Source of the DNA: Dastarcus helophoroides
Lineage: Eukaryota; Arthropoda; Insecta; Coleoptera; Bothrideridae
Length of the DNA: 64,000 bases
Direction of reading: 5' to 3'
NCBI GenBank assembly: GCA_028583605.1
Contig: CM053327.1
Location: 40,467,059-40,531,058 of the forward strand
In this document: piece after piece, positions 48,961 to 62,719 of the stretch
Position numbering within the stretch: position 1 is the first letter of the stretch
How the letters are laid out: the number at the start of each line of letters is the position of its first letter
The notes under the pieces: model-generated
Databases searched by the model: none
Seen by the model: only the letters and a program-made list of their open reading frames with translations
Told to the model about the DNA's origin: nothing
Position numbers and translations under genes: made by a program

Positions 48961-49440
48961 GAAGCGAAAACTTCTACTTCAACGCTTCTAAATAAGTGGA
49001 AACTTCTTTAGGAGCGTTGAACGATTTTATGTAGGGGGAAACGTGTCGTTTTTCGCTAATTTGCGTTACCAATATGCTCTAATGTTAACAGAACTATGTA
49101 GCTACAAGACGTGTAATAGAATTAAAAAATTGCATTGTTGACAGTGAGTTTTGCACCCAAATTCTTTTAATTTTTCTTGCATGTGACATGCCATTAAGTA
49201 GTAATGTATAAATCAACAGTTAAAAATTAGAAACATTTAAAAATACATTAATATGAAGAAGCATGAATACAAATGGGAATGATAATTACGTTCTGCAAAC
49301 AAAGAAAAATTTACATGTATAAGACAACATAACAGACCATGGTATGTGAATATAACACTGCAAAATTCCATTTTTCATTTTATAAATCGTTAGTTTTATC
49401 TAAAATGGTGTTATTTACATTTTTGGTTTAAACATCGATT
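48961..49440. repeat. Spacer with a dispersed element (about 48950-49110)
   Basis: AACGATTTTATGTAGGGGGA, CGCTAATTTGCGTTACC and AATATGCTCTAATGTTAACA match, in order, 52225-52320 and relate inverted to 32430-32500. The rest is AT-rich and shows nothing else. Confidence 0.5.
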
Positions 49441-49447
49441 TTTCCCA

Positions 49448-50590
49448 GACCCACCTTTTTGTTGATTCTTCGATGCAATAGTTTGACTTCTGATTTATTT
49501 TCTTGGCTCCGGGAATGCCGGGCAGTGATACTGGATTTCCAAGACACTTCTTCAACAAAATGTTAACTAAAATTTGAACAGAATAAAACAATTTAATATA
49601 ATAATATAGTAATAATTAATAAAGATTATCGAAGAAATAGGAAACAAATTTCAAATAACAAAATTTGCCATTTCAGTTAATAAAATATAACCAAATTGAA
49701 ATAATTATATGGAACAATTATACATCTTGTCCTAAAAGAAATGCAACCCTCATTAGTTAAATAAGTATCTGTCGAAAGTATAGAAAATGAATTTAGTTTT
49801 GAAGCAAATGACAAGATAGACTCACCTTTTCTCGATTCTAAAACGCAGCAGTTTGGCTTCTGGCTTTCTTGGCCCCCGGAATTCCGGGAGATGATACCGA
49901 CTTTTTAAGACTCACTTCTACAACATAAAGTTGAGAAATATTTACCTATCCTAGATACAAATGTATTAGGCTCAATGGTATCACTGGTCTTTGCTAGCTC
50001 TTAAACAGAATAAGACAAATTGGTAACAGCAAATAACATTTAATTACGCTAATTAAATATTTAAAGCATTGTTATTTATATTTTTGATTTATGAATCGAA
50101 TTTTTTCAGACTCACCCCTCTGTTGATTGTTCGATGCAGTAGTTTGGCTTCTGGTTTTATGTTCTTGGCCCCCGGAATTCCAGGAGATAATATGGAATTT
50201 CCAAGACTAACTTCTACAACAAAAAGTTGAGAAACATTTATATTTTTTTGATTTACAAATCGAATTTTCCAGACTCGTCTCTTTGTTGCTTCTTCGATGC
50301 AATAGTTTGGCTTCTGGTTGTATTTTCTTGGCTCCCGGAATTCCAGGAGGTGATACGGACTTTTCAGGACTCACTTCTACAACAAAACGTTGAGAAACAT
50401 TCACCTATCCTAGATACAAATGTACCAAGTATTAGGCTCGGTGGTATCACTCATGGAATCCCGAGAGGTGATACCGAATTTCCAAGATTCACTTCTACAA
50501 CAAAATGTTGAGAAACATTCACCTATCCTAGATACAAATGTACCAAGTAATAGGCTCGGTCGTATCACTGGTTAGCTGTAAATGGAATAA
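49448..50590 (-). repeat. Array of about five diverged exon-like repeats
   Basis: On the minus strand each unit has an acceptor-like TTTTGTTGTAG, then AAGTGAGTC..., a stretch reading VSPEKSVSPPGIPGAKKIQP, EAKLLHRRSN in the best copy (about 50268-50385), and a donor-like GTGAGT. The copy near 50101-50217 reads SILSPGIPGAKNIKPEAKLL and is also open. Copies near 49826-49930 and 49448-49560 carry frame-breaking indels; a truncated copy is near 50450-50510. Units share a leader with GATACCACCGAGCC and TATCTAGGATAGGTGAATG. The product is not recognised. The array lies downstream of the promoter and first exon at 51508-51615. Confidence 0.6.
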
Positions 50591-51507
50591 GACACATTGG
50601 TAACAGCAAATAACATTTAATTATACTAATTACATAAATAACAAAACCTTTTTTAAGAAAGTGGCCACAGTCTTTAACAAAGATGAGGGACAATGTACTG
50701 AATTGTTAAAATAAAAATATAAAATACATTAGACACAAAAGAATAAAAAATCGATTTCGTATTCTGTACAATAGTGCAATTAAATAACAACAAACATTAA
50801 ACAAGTCAACATTGAAACTATAAAATATACATACAGATGGACAAGGTAACAGAACATTTAATTAAATTAAAAATAACAACAAAAATAAAACGTAAATATC
50901 ATACGTTTGAAATTAAACAATCAATATACAAAGACAATAAACTATTGATAGAATATACCAGCTGAAAATAAATGACAAAATGAAATTAAAAAAAATCCAG
51001 TTGACGATTGCAAAACAATGTTTAATATAACCTAATGAAAAAAGAACTTGATTAGAAAGCTGAAATAAATAAATAACAAATTCAATGTACAAACTAACAA
51101 TAAAAATTAGAAATATTCGAAAATACACAGGAAAACGTCAATGTAAAGAAACATAAATACAAAATATAAAAATTATTCCCTACCTGTGACGATCTGCAAA
51201 CAAAGACAAATTTAAAACGGCTGCATGCATAATTATAAGACAATAATACCTGCGAATTAAAATTTAGTGTTAAATAATACTTGTTTCCACATCTTATGGT
51301 ACTCGAAGTCATAATGCCGTTGCCCTTTGTTAGTGGATTTAACTTTAAAAAAAGAAAACTACGAATTAAAATTTAGTGTTAAATAATGCTCGTTTCCACA
51401 TACTACTCACGGTTACCCTGGGGGCGTAATGGAGTTGCCCCTTACGAATGGATTGAACTTAAAAGAAATAAAACTAAAAATAAAGCAAGCAAATAGACAA
51501 ATAGAAA

Positions 51508-51615
51508 ACTTACCAATACATCTTCATGGCACCACGATCACTGTTTACGCGCGCGGATCGACAATCGATAAGTGAAGGAATGATAGCAAGAGACGAGGAA
51601 GGCAGTTCTTTTATA
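51508..51615 (-). promoter_or_regulatory. Core promoter and short first coding exon of an unrecognised minus-strand gene
   Basis: On the minus strand TATAAAAG (51608-51615) is followed about 33 nt later by TCATTC, an insect initiator. About 50 nt further on, ATG at 51527 reads MKMY and TG before a GTAAGTTTTC donor (51508-51513). TATA-initiator spacing, short leader, start codon and strong donor fit together. The rest of the gene is unclear; the exon-like repeats at 49448-50590 are candidates. The plus-strand frame across the same bases is taken as a shadow. Confidence 0.5.
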
Positions 51616-53201
51616 GCCATCAGGCAACAAACTTCCACAAAAGAAAACGTTGTATATACATACTCCTTAAAGGTGTCGACATGCTTTGTTGAGCACGGAT
51701 TAGGGGCACCAAGAGTTGTACTCTCCCGCGCATACCTGGCACCGGTATGTGCGGTACCTGGCACATTAACTAATGAGGAAGAAAGTCGACCGCACTCAGA
51801 CCCATCTCGATCGCGATCATCTCAACACTTCGACCGCCGATAAATAACTAAATAAATCGAGTGTCATTGTTAAACGACGTTCGAATGTCAGTGTCATATG
51901 ACATCAATACACGCACAGTTGCAATATGGTGAATCCCCGCGCTCTTGCTGCAACAGACGTTGCCTGATTGTGCCAACAAGCCACGCTCCGTTCAGAGGCG
52001 AATAAATTCGAGAATTACGTTGCGTAATTACACTGCGTAATTCTTCAGCAATAAGATTTTCAAATATAATTTAAATTTAACATAATTGTTAAGAAAAATG
52101 ATTAAGATGTGAAAATTGTATAAGTTATTTTTCTCTTTATTATTTATTATTGAAAAATAAAGCTAATGCGGTGTACAACTAGCCCCCAACTTTTGAAAGT
52201 GTTGATTTTTAAAGTGAATACTTCTTTGGGCGCCTCGAACGATTTTGTGTGGTTTCGTGTGATAATCACTCACGTTACCATCACGCTTTACCAACATGCC
52301 CTAATATATTCTAATGTAAATATTAGAGCCTATCAAAGTGTATTTCATTATCAATAATAATAAAATTATTCAATAAGTAAATTAAATGACTTATCAATAA
52401 ATATTAGTTTCGTTTCCACACAATACAAGCATCTAAACCACAAATATAAGTAACTAGGTCAGTTCGACAGAATTTATTTTAAAATATTTCCAATATTCTA
52501 ACTATATCTCCTTTTTTAAAAACTCGCCCTTCTAAAAATTTCGATTTTTGTTCAATTTTTTAAGTTCTTTTTTTAATTTTTGGCTGTTTGGCTTCAGTAT
52601 TTAATCTGACGTAGATTTATTTGAAATAGACTATAAATCTGTTGTGTTGCATATCATCAGAACTAAAGGTAAGTTCACCCGTAAACATTTTGAAGATTAG
52701 TATGTTGCCTATATTTCAGAGGCTGTTTAACAAAACTAGCCGGACTAAATGTTTTCCGTATTATTTTCTTTACCATAATTAACAATTTAAATAATTTTCA
52801 GCATAAATTGTCACAAAATATCAAAGAATTACTCTTAAAACAACAGACAACAAATGAAAATATTTAATGACGTTTGGTTTAGGATTCTAAAAACATAGAA
52901 AACTTTAGAAATGTCAGCGCTGCCACACGACTATATCTAAATATTACTAGTTGCCACCATAGATTAAATACAGTTGCCACCTTTGACTATACATATATTT
53001 CTTCTTCATGATAGACCCTTATTGACCGGAAATATTATGTTTTTTTCAAAAAATGTTAAATAAATTGAAAAAAACAAAAAAAATATACATATATTTATTT
53101 TATTTTTTTAATTTATTTATATTATCCAATGTTGCCACTGTAAAATTAAAGCTTAAGTGCTTAGATAATATAAATAAATGGATGGAGCATTCGGTCCAAA
53201 A
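51616..53201. other. Intergenic region upstream of the minus-strand promoter
   Basis: 51700-51990 is relatively GC-rich (for example GGCACCGGTATGTGCGGTAC), and a GCGTAATT motif is doubled near 52021-52043. A dispersed repeat copy lies at about 52195-52330. From 52340 to 53200 the DNA is AT-rich, with foldback terminal words at 52981-52997 and 53161-53195. No gene is supported. Confidence 0.45.
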
Positions 53202-55769
53202 CTTTGACTATACATATAAATGGACGGAGCATTCAATGTGTTAGAAGAGTATTAACTTGGGCCGGTAATTGTGGAATAAGGATGAACTCTGAAAAAGGAC
53301 AAGCTAGAAAGAGTACGTTTTGCCATCGGGTTCCAAGCAATGGTCATGGCCAGAACTAACCAATCACGTTCATAATATTAAATTTGTCGTCGTTTTTGTC
53401 GCTTAAATGTCATTTGTGTCGAATGGCGTTTGTTTACCTTTTTATGCGTTCTACTTTTAATAAGTTTCGTGTTTTGTTTGGTTACAGTTAATCAATTTAG
53501 ATAATTTATTAGGTTAAAATGATTTCGGGAAAGTAGGAAGTTCGCTAGTAATAAGTATTTCGTCCTGTTGGTGTCTTAATAATGAGGTTGATCTTACCCA
53601 GATTCCTGACTTTTAGGTTAATAGGGTTCCGCCGAAATTCCTTAGGGAAAAGAGGCGTTTCAACATTTCATTTATGAGAACACAAAAGGTTAGCTATTCA
53701 TCTTCATAAAATAGAAAGTTTTTTATGATTTTTTTTAGAAAAACGATTTTAATAAAGATGCAAATACAAACATATTAATCAGCCACATTCGTTATCGAAG
53801 GGGAGGCTCTAGGAGATAGTAAAATTATTTTCAGTATTTGGGACCTTGGGACAATGTTGAGTTTTTTAATGTCTACAACTTAATAACCAGATGTGCCTAT
53901 TCTGCATTCCATTTCGAGGTTCTTTTAGGTATAACTAAAAACCCAAGAATTATTATCACCTTAAATGTACCATCTTTGCCCTCAAATGTAAGGGTGCATT
54001 TCTTGAAATTACGACATGGTAAATGTAAAATTAATTTCTAATTGTAAGTTTTTTTTAGTAATATATTATTTTTTCTATATTTCTGTTTTATTTCAATTTA
54101 AAAAAAAATAGTTTTTATCTTTCAGCTATATTTGTACATCATTAATACTTTTGTAATATTTTACAGATCAGTTTATTTAAATAGTCATAAAAATAGTTTA
54201 TGCAGCGGTTAAACATTTATGTTAGATCTGAAAATAATGGATGTATAAATATTTTTCGAACAATTTTTGTAATAAAGATTACTTCCATTTTGTCGTTAAT
54301 ATGAAACATACTTTAAGATATTTAGCGTTAGTGGCGACAATATCATACTTTCAAGCATGCGCAAATGGTCGATCCCGATGGCACGTCGATTGTCTATCTC
54401 TATTTTCCCGGCCCTTATTTTGGACCTTAGATAATATAAATAAATGGATGGAGCATTCAATCCAAAATACAGGTCCCAAAAAAAGAGATGGGGATTATCG
54501 GGGTCGCCAATTTGCGCATGCTCTAAATTTAGAAACGTATGATATGGTTAACACTGACGCTAGAATCTCTTAAGCACCTTTTACCCTAACGACATATTCA
54601 AACTTAAAAATGTTTTCAGCATTTTCTTCATTAAATAATTAATTTTGGCTCCATATCTATATATTCGATTTATTGGTAAATTATTTAATCCCTGGATAAA
54701 GCATTTTTATGACTATTTAACTAACCTGCTCTGCAAAATAGCATGTAGAAGAATTAATAATATACATAGATACAATGAAAATTGACTTTAGTACAATAAT
54801 AAAGAATTTTTGTTAAATTGCCCAAATAAGGTTAAAGAAATAAAACAAAGGTTTAAGAAAACAATATATTACCAGATAAAAAGCTTTGTATTATATCTAA
54901 TAAATATGTTGCCTGTAATCTGAGGAAGTGCAACCTAATATTTGAGGGCAAAACGCTACATTTAAAATAATAATTTGTAATTAATTTGGAAATTAATACA
55001 TAAAAGAACAACACTAACATCGAATAAAATTGGAATCCTTACTTGAATTGTAAATACTAAAAAACTTAACATTGTTCTTAATATTAAATAATATTCGTAC
55101 TCTCCTAATGACTCCCCTTGTGATAACTCAGCAATGTGCAATACTTCAATGAAGAAGTTGTGTGTGCTTAAATCTTCAATCTTCTAAAAACATTCATGTA
55201 TAACCTTCTATTTTATAATAACAAAAATAAAAACTAACCTTTTATGCCCATACAAATGTATTACTAAACACCAACACATTCAGTTTTTGTAAGGGGGATT
55301 TCTGAAAAACACTTCTCCATCAAGGTGTAATAAGTCAGAAACTTCTCTTGTTGGAGGTCGATCTTATTATCAAAAGCACCGGCAGAATTCTTGCGAGTGT
55401 TAGCGACAATAAACACAAATCTATGTGGATGCTGATTCAAACAATCAGTTACTTAAACCAATTATGTGTAAAAAAACAAGATTATTAACACCGTTGACTG
55501 AATATTCAACACAAAGGGAATAGGCACAGATGTAAACAAACGCCAATACGACACAAATGACATATAAAAGACAAATAAACGATAAATTCAATGTTATATG
55601 AACATGATTTGTTACTGTTGAGCATGTGGATTGCTTCGACCCCGACGACACAACATACTCTTTCTACCTCGTGTATTTTCAGAGTTTATCCTTATTCCAC
55701 AATTTGGGACCCAAGTCGATACTCTTCTAACACATTGAATGCTCCGTCCATTTATTTATATAGTCAAAG
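53202..55769. mobile_element. ~2.6-kb foldback element with ~1.1-kb inverted arms
   Basis: The left end (CTTTGACTATACATATAAAT, GGACGGAGCATTCAATGTGT, TAGAAGAGTAT) is matched inverted at the right end. Homology continues inward: CATTTGTGTCG...GGCGTTTGTTTAC, AAGGGGAG...TAGGAGA, ACAATGTTGAGTTTTTTA/ACAATGTTAAGTTTTTTA, TTGCCCTCAAATGTAAGG/TTGCCCTCAAATATTAGG and AAATAGTCATAAAAAT. Arms are about 53202-54250 and 54655-55769, with a ~400-bp centre. The arms have diverged and carry indels. It could be a foldback transposon or an old inverted gene duplication. No transposase is recognised. Confidence 0.72.
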
Positions 55770-56106
55770 GTCTGGCTATCAAAGAATTTATGCGACCTAG
55801 AGCGCCGTCAAAGGGGCAATTTTAGGGGTTTTGCCCCGTTTTTTAAAAGTTGAGGAAAAAAAATTTTTTTTTCGATTTTCTGCCTTTACTAAGCCTCCGG
55901 AATGCATGGTTAAAATTAATGACATTATGACTGAATCACCCTGTATTATACAGAATATCCGCAAATCCCACCGACAACGCTGTACAGTAGACTTCAGGAG
56001 TTGAGACAATAAATAAATACGATTCACGATAAAAAAATTAATCAATAACTTCGTAATAAAAAGGTGTAGAAAAGACATTGATTAAACATTTTTATTTTAG
56101 AAATTT
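55770..56106. other. Spacer between foldback element and LTR-like segment
   Basis: No gene is seen. It contains TCACCCTGTATTATACAG near 55935, like the terminus of a Tc/mariner-type element, without a detectable partner. Confidence 0.4.
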
Positions 56107-56399
56107 TGTGGGAGCTTAAACGGGGTAGGTCGTAGCGAACGTAACACCAATGGTTTGACAACTTTATTACTTTTTTATGTAAGAAAATACAAAAACGCGG
56201 GACCGGCGACTAACTTCAGCCGCCCGAACCAAAGACAAGACCAGGCCCGAACAACACACATCAAAGACAAGACCACACATCTAATAATCTCTCAAGACAA
56301 CTAACTTTTCCTTCCCGCCAGGACTCGGTCGAGCCATCTATGCTTCGCGTCACCCCGAATTTACGTTGACATTGTACTGCCAACTTCAAATAACCAACA
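56107..56399 (-). mobile_element. Possible solo LTR
   Basis: On the minus strand this ~293-bp segment begins TGTTGGTTATTTGAAG and ends GTTTAAGCTCCCACA, the TG...CA pattern of LTRs. It has AATAAAGTTGTCAAACC about 60 bp before its end. It is GC-richer than its surroundings. I could not find a matching target-site duplication or a second LTR. Confidence 0.4.
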
Positions 56400-56429
56400 A
56401 TTGGCGGGCTATTTGAAATTTAAACCTAC

Positions 56430-58600
56430 AATTTTGACTTTTTTTTCGAAATTTCAACTTTGTTTTCAATATTTCGACTTTGTCTTTGAAATCTCGACTT
56501 TAATCTTCGGATTTCGACTTTAATCTCCAGATTTCGACTTTAATCTCCAGATTTCTACTTCAGTCTCGATATTTCAACTTTTTTCTAAAAATTTCGATAT
56601 ATTTCTCGAAATTTCGATTTTTCTCTCGAAATTTCGACTTTAATCCCCGGATTTCGACTTAAGTCTCCAGATTTCTACTTCAATCTCGATATTTCGAATT
56701 TTATCTGGAAATTTCGACATTTTTCTAAAAATTTCGACCTTAAACTCGAAATTTCGATTTTTCTCTCGAAATTTCGACTTTAATCTCCGGATTTCGACTT
56801 TAGCCTCCAGATTTCTACTTCAATCTCGATATTTCGACTTTTTTTCTGGAAATTTCGACTTTTCTCTCGAAATTTCGACTTTAATCTCGAAAGTTGATTT
56901 TTTATGGAAATTTTGATTTTTTTTTTTTCAAAATTTCGACTTTAACCTCCAAATTCCGACTTTAATCACGAAATTCTGACTTTTTTCCCTAATTTTTGAC
57001 TTTTTTCCCGAAATTTTGTCTTTTTTCTCTAAATTTCGACTTTCTTTCGAAATATTTTCAACTTTATTTTCGGAATTTCGACTTTAACCTCCGGATTTCG
57101 ACTATAATCTCGAAATTTCTGCTTCAATCTCGATATTTCGACTTTTTTCTGGAAATTTCGACATTTTTCAAGAAATTTTGACTTTTCTCTCGAAATTCCG
57201 ACTTTAATCACGAAATTTCAACTTTTTTCATCAATTTTTAACTTTTTTCCCGAAATTTTGTCTTTTTTCTATAAATATCGACTTTTTTTCGAAATTTATT
57301 CAGCTTTAGTTTCGGAATTTCGACTTTAAACTTAAAACTTTGGCTTTTTCTCGAAGTATCGACTTTAATCCCTGGATTTCGACTATAATCTCGAAATTTC
57401 CACTTTCTTCTCGTAATTTCAACTTTTTTCTCGAAATTTCGACTTTATTCTCAAAATTTCTACTTTAAACTTAACATTTCGACTTTTTTTTGAAATTTCT
57501 ACTATTTTCTTGAAATTTAGACTTTTTTCTTGAAATCTCGCTTTTTTTTTAAATTTCGACTTTTTTTTAAAATTCGACTTTTTGTTGTTGAAATTTCGAC
57601 TTTTTTGTTGAAATTTCGACTTTTTTGTTGAAATTTCGACTTTAATCTTCGGATTTCGACCTAAATCTTGAGATTTCGACCTTAAATTCGAAATTTTGAC
57701 TTTTTTCTCAAAATTCCGACTTTAATCTCGAAATTTGACTTTTTTCTCAACATTATGACTTTTTTTCGAAATTTTGACTTTAATTTTCAGATTTCGTCTT
57801 TATTCTCGGAATTTTGACTTTTTTCTTGAAATTTCGTGATTAAAGTCGAAATTTTAAGTTTTAATCTCGAAATTTCGAGAAAAAAGTGGAAATTTTGGTA
57901 ATCAAAGATAGAAATTACCGAACGCATCCTGCTGCCAACTGTTAATATTGTTGGAAAAAAGTTGAGATGGGACGCAACTGTCTAACTTAACCATAGAGTA
58001 TAGAAAACTCGAAATTAAAGTCGAACTTTAGCCTCGAAATTTGACATTTTTCTCGAAATTTTGTTTTTTTTCGAAATTTCGCATTTAATCTCGAGATTTC
58101 TACTTTAATCTCAAGATTTCTACTTTAATTCCGATAGTTCGACTTTTTTCTGGATATTTCGACATTTTTCTAGAAATTTCGACTTCAATTCCTAAATTTC
58201 GATCTTTTTTCTCGAAATTTCTACGTTTTTATCGAAATTTCGAAAATAAAAGTCGAAATTTCAACTTTAATATCTAAATTTCGAGAAAAAACTCGAAATT
58301 TTGGTAACCAAAATAGAAATTACTGAACGCACCCTGCTGCCAACTGTCAATATTATAGCGAAATGGTAGCGGTCGGACGCAACTGTTAATCATAGAATAT
58401 AGAAATATAGACTTTCAGAAAAATTGCGAAGTTTCGAAAAAAGACAAGTTTTGAGAAAATGCGGAAATGTCGAGAAACACATTGAAAATTAGGGAAAAAT
58501 TGAAACAGAATATCAAATTTTGATTAGAATAGTTAAATTTTGGGAATATAATTAGAAAAAAGACGGATTTTTAAAAACATTTTCCTAGAGTGAAGGCGAT
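56430..58600. repeat. AT-rich simple tandem DNA built on AAATTTCGACTTT
   Basis: About 2.1 kb of variations on TCTCGAAATTTCGACTTTAA in tandem with a ~20-30-bp beat. A longer unit containing CCTGCTGCCAACTGT and GACGCAACTGT occurs twice (about 57915-57985 and 58330-58390). Frames here are compositional artefacts. Confidence 0.75.
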
Positions 58601-61388
<2,788 letters not shown>

Positions 61389-62216
61389 GTTTTTAATATT
61401 TCATTTTAAGTTTCTATACTGTAGTTGTTTAGCGTTTTAGTTTTATATATTTAAAATGTTAGAAGTCGCGGTTTTTACATATTGTACCCGGAAAGAATTA
61501 TTTTAGTTAAAATATAAATCCAAAAATATATACATCGACCATCTAATTCTTTCCAAATCAAATTTATTACATTCTAAAATACATTATTTTAGTTTTATTA
61601 AACTTAATGTAATTATGACAGTTCAATAAACCTTAAATGTTCAAAGATTTTTTCATCCTGTGAATGTAAATGAATATTTTCATAAATTTTTTCCTAATTT
61701 GGAAAACTATCGTGGTCAAGGCATTGTTAACTTTGTTTTAAAAGTTTATATTTCCAAAGCTCTTAGCTCATTAATGGTGAAGGTTGAATTTGAAACAATT
61801 TCGAAAGATTGATTTTTGAAACGACTTTTTTAGTAATTGTAAACTGGTTATAAGGACTTCATAGCGAATACAAATTAACATAAAACTATTGCTTAATACA
61901 TTTTGTATAGCAGCATTAAATAAAATGTTGCATAAAATAACATCTTACGAAAAGTAATAAGTTCCTTATAAACTACGACAGAGGAAAGAGTGCATGGATA
62001 GACCGAAACGCCGAAGTCAATGCACGATGCAAATGAATATAAAGTACATTGTAGGAAGGTGGGTACAATTCCTTGAGTCTAACCGTGACTCATAGTAGAA
62101 TATCTGAAGGAAGTCGACAAGTAGAACAGAACGTAAAATAAGTTTTTAATTGTTTCTAATGCTATGTTAAATTCGCTTTCAAATAATACAATGCGGCTTC
62201 GATAAGAGAGGTGAAA
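61389..62216. other. PABP 3' flank and spacer
   Basis: AT-rich region. AATAAA at 61625 and other A/T-rich signals could end the PABP mRNA. A longer poly(A) tract that would mark retroposition is not obvious. No gene is seen before the ATG at 62217. Confidence 0.4.
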
Positions 62217-62457
62217 ATGAGTACCGCACATAGAGGTAATTTTTCACTGGTACTAATAGAATAAGGATAATAAGAATATTTTAGCGGAAGAAACTCGGGA
62301 AGACATTCCTTTGAAAAGTGGGACAAAGTCAACTGGTTTGTTCAGTTGTAGTGAGGAATGTTTGGGTGGCTCCAGATTCATTAATGTTTCGTTTGGCGTC
62401 TTGACTTTGGTGATAACAGCCGCTTTACTAGTTCAGATCTACTATGGGGATTACCAG
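62217..62457 (+). CDS. First two coding exons of a type II membrane protein (possibly gamma-glutamyl transpeptidase-like), 3' part outside window
   Basis: Exon 62217-62235 (MSTAHR, donor GTAATT) joins exon 62285-62457 across a 49-nt intron with a TATTTTAG acceptor, giving 64 residues. The joined product has a short cytosolic N-terminus (AEETREDIPLKSG), one membrane helix (FGVLTLVITAALLVQIYYGD) and donor CAG|GTAGGT in phase 0. The end ...QIYYGDYQ resembles the N-terminal anchor of insect gamma-glutamyl transpeptidases as I remember them, but the catalytic part is not in the window, so the family is uncertain. A transposon lies in the following intron. Confidence 0.55.
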
Positions 62458-62719
62458 GTAGGTTATGTGTTATGTTTATGTTTGATGCATATACAGGGCA
62501 CGCTCAATCATAAATTGAATTTTTGCACTTTCGATGTATTCACCGATAATTTCTATGAGTAATTTTTTTCTTTTAACATCATTTTAAAATTTAAGGTTAT
62601 ATTTTGAAAAAAAAAATTAATTTATAAAATAGTTGACATTTTCAATAATTGTGCGAATGGAAAAAGGCAAAATTTTGGAAAAATATCGACATTTAAAATA
62701 ATTATTCTTCATGGTATAT

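Noticed and set aside
51526..51843. Plus-strand 105-codon frame
   Set aside because: It overlaps the minus-strand TATA-initiator promoter and first exon and shows no family similarity.
54241..54573. 110-codon frame with a signal-peptide-like start in the centre of the foldback element
   Set aside because: It contains the element's own terminal repeat word and no recognised domain; probably fortuitous.
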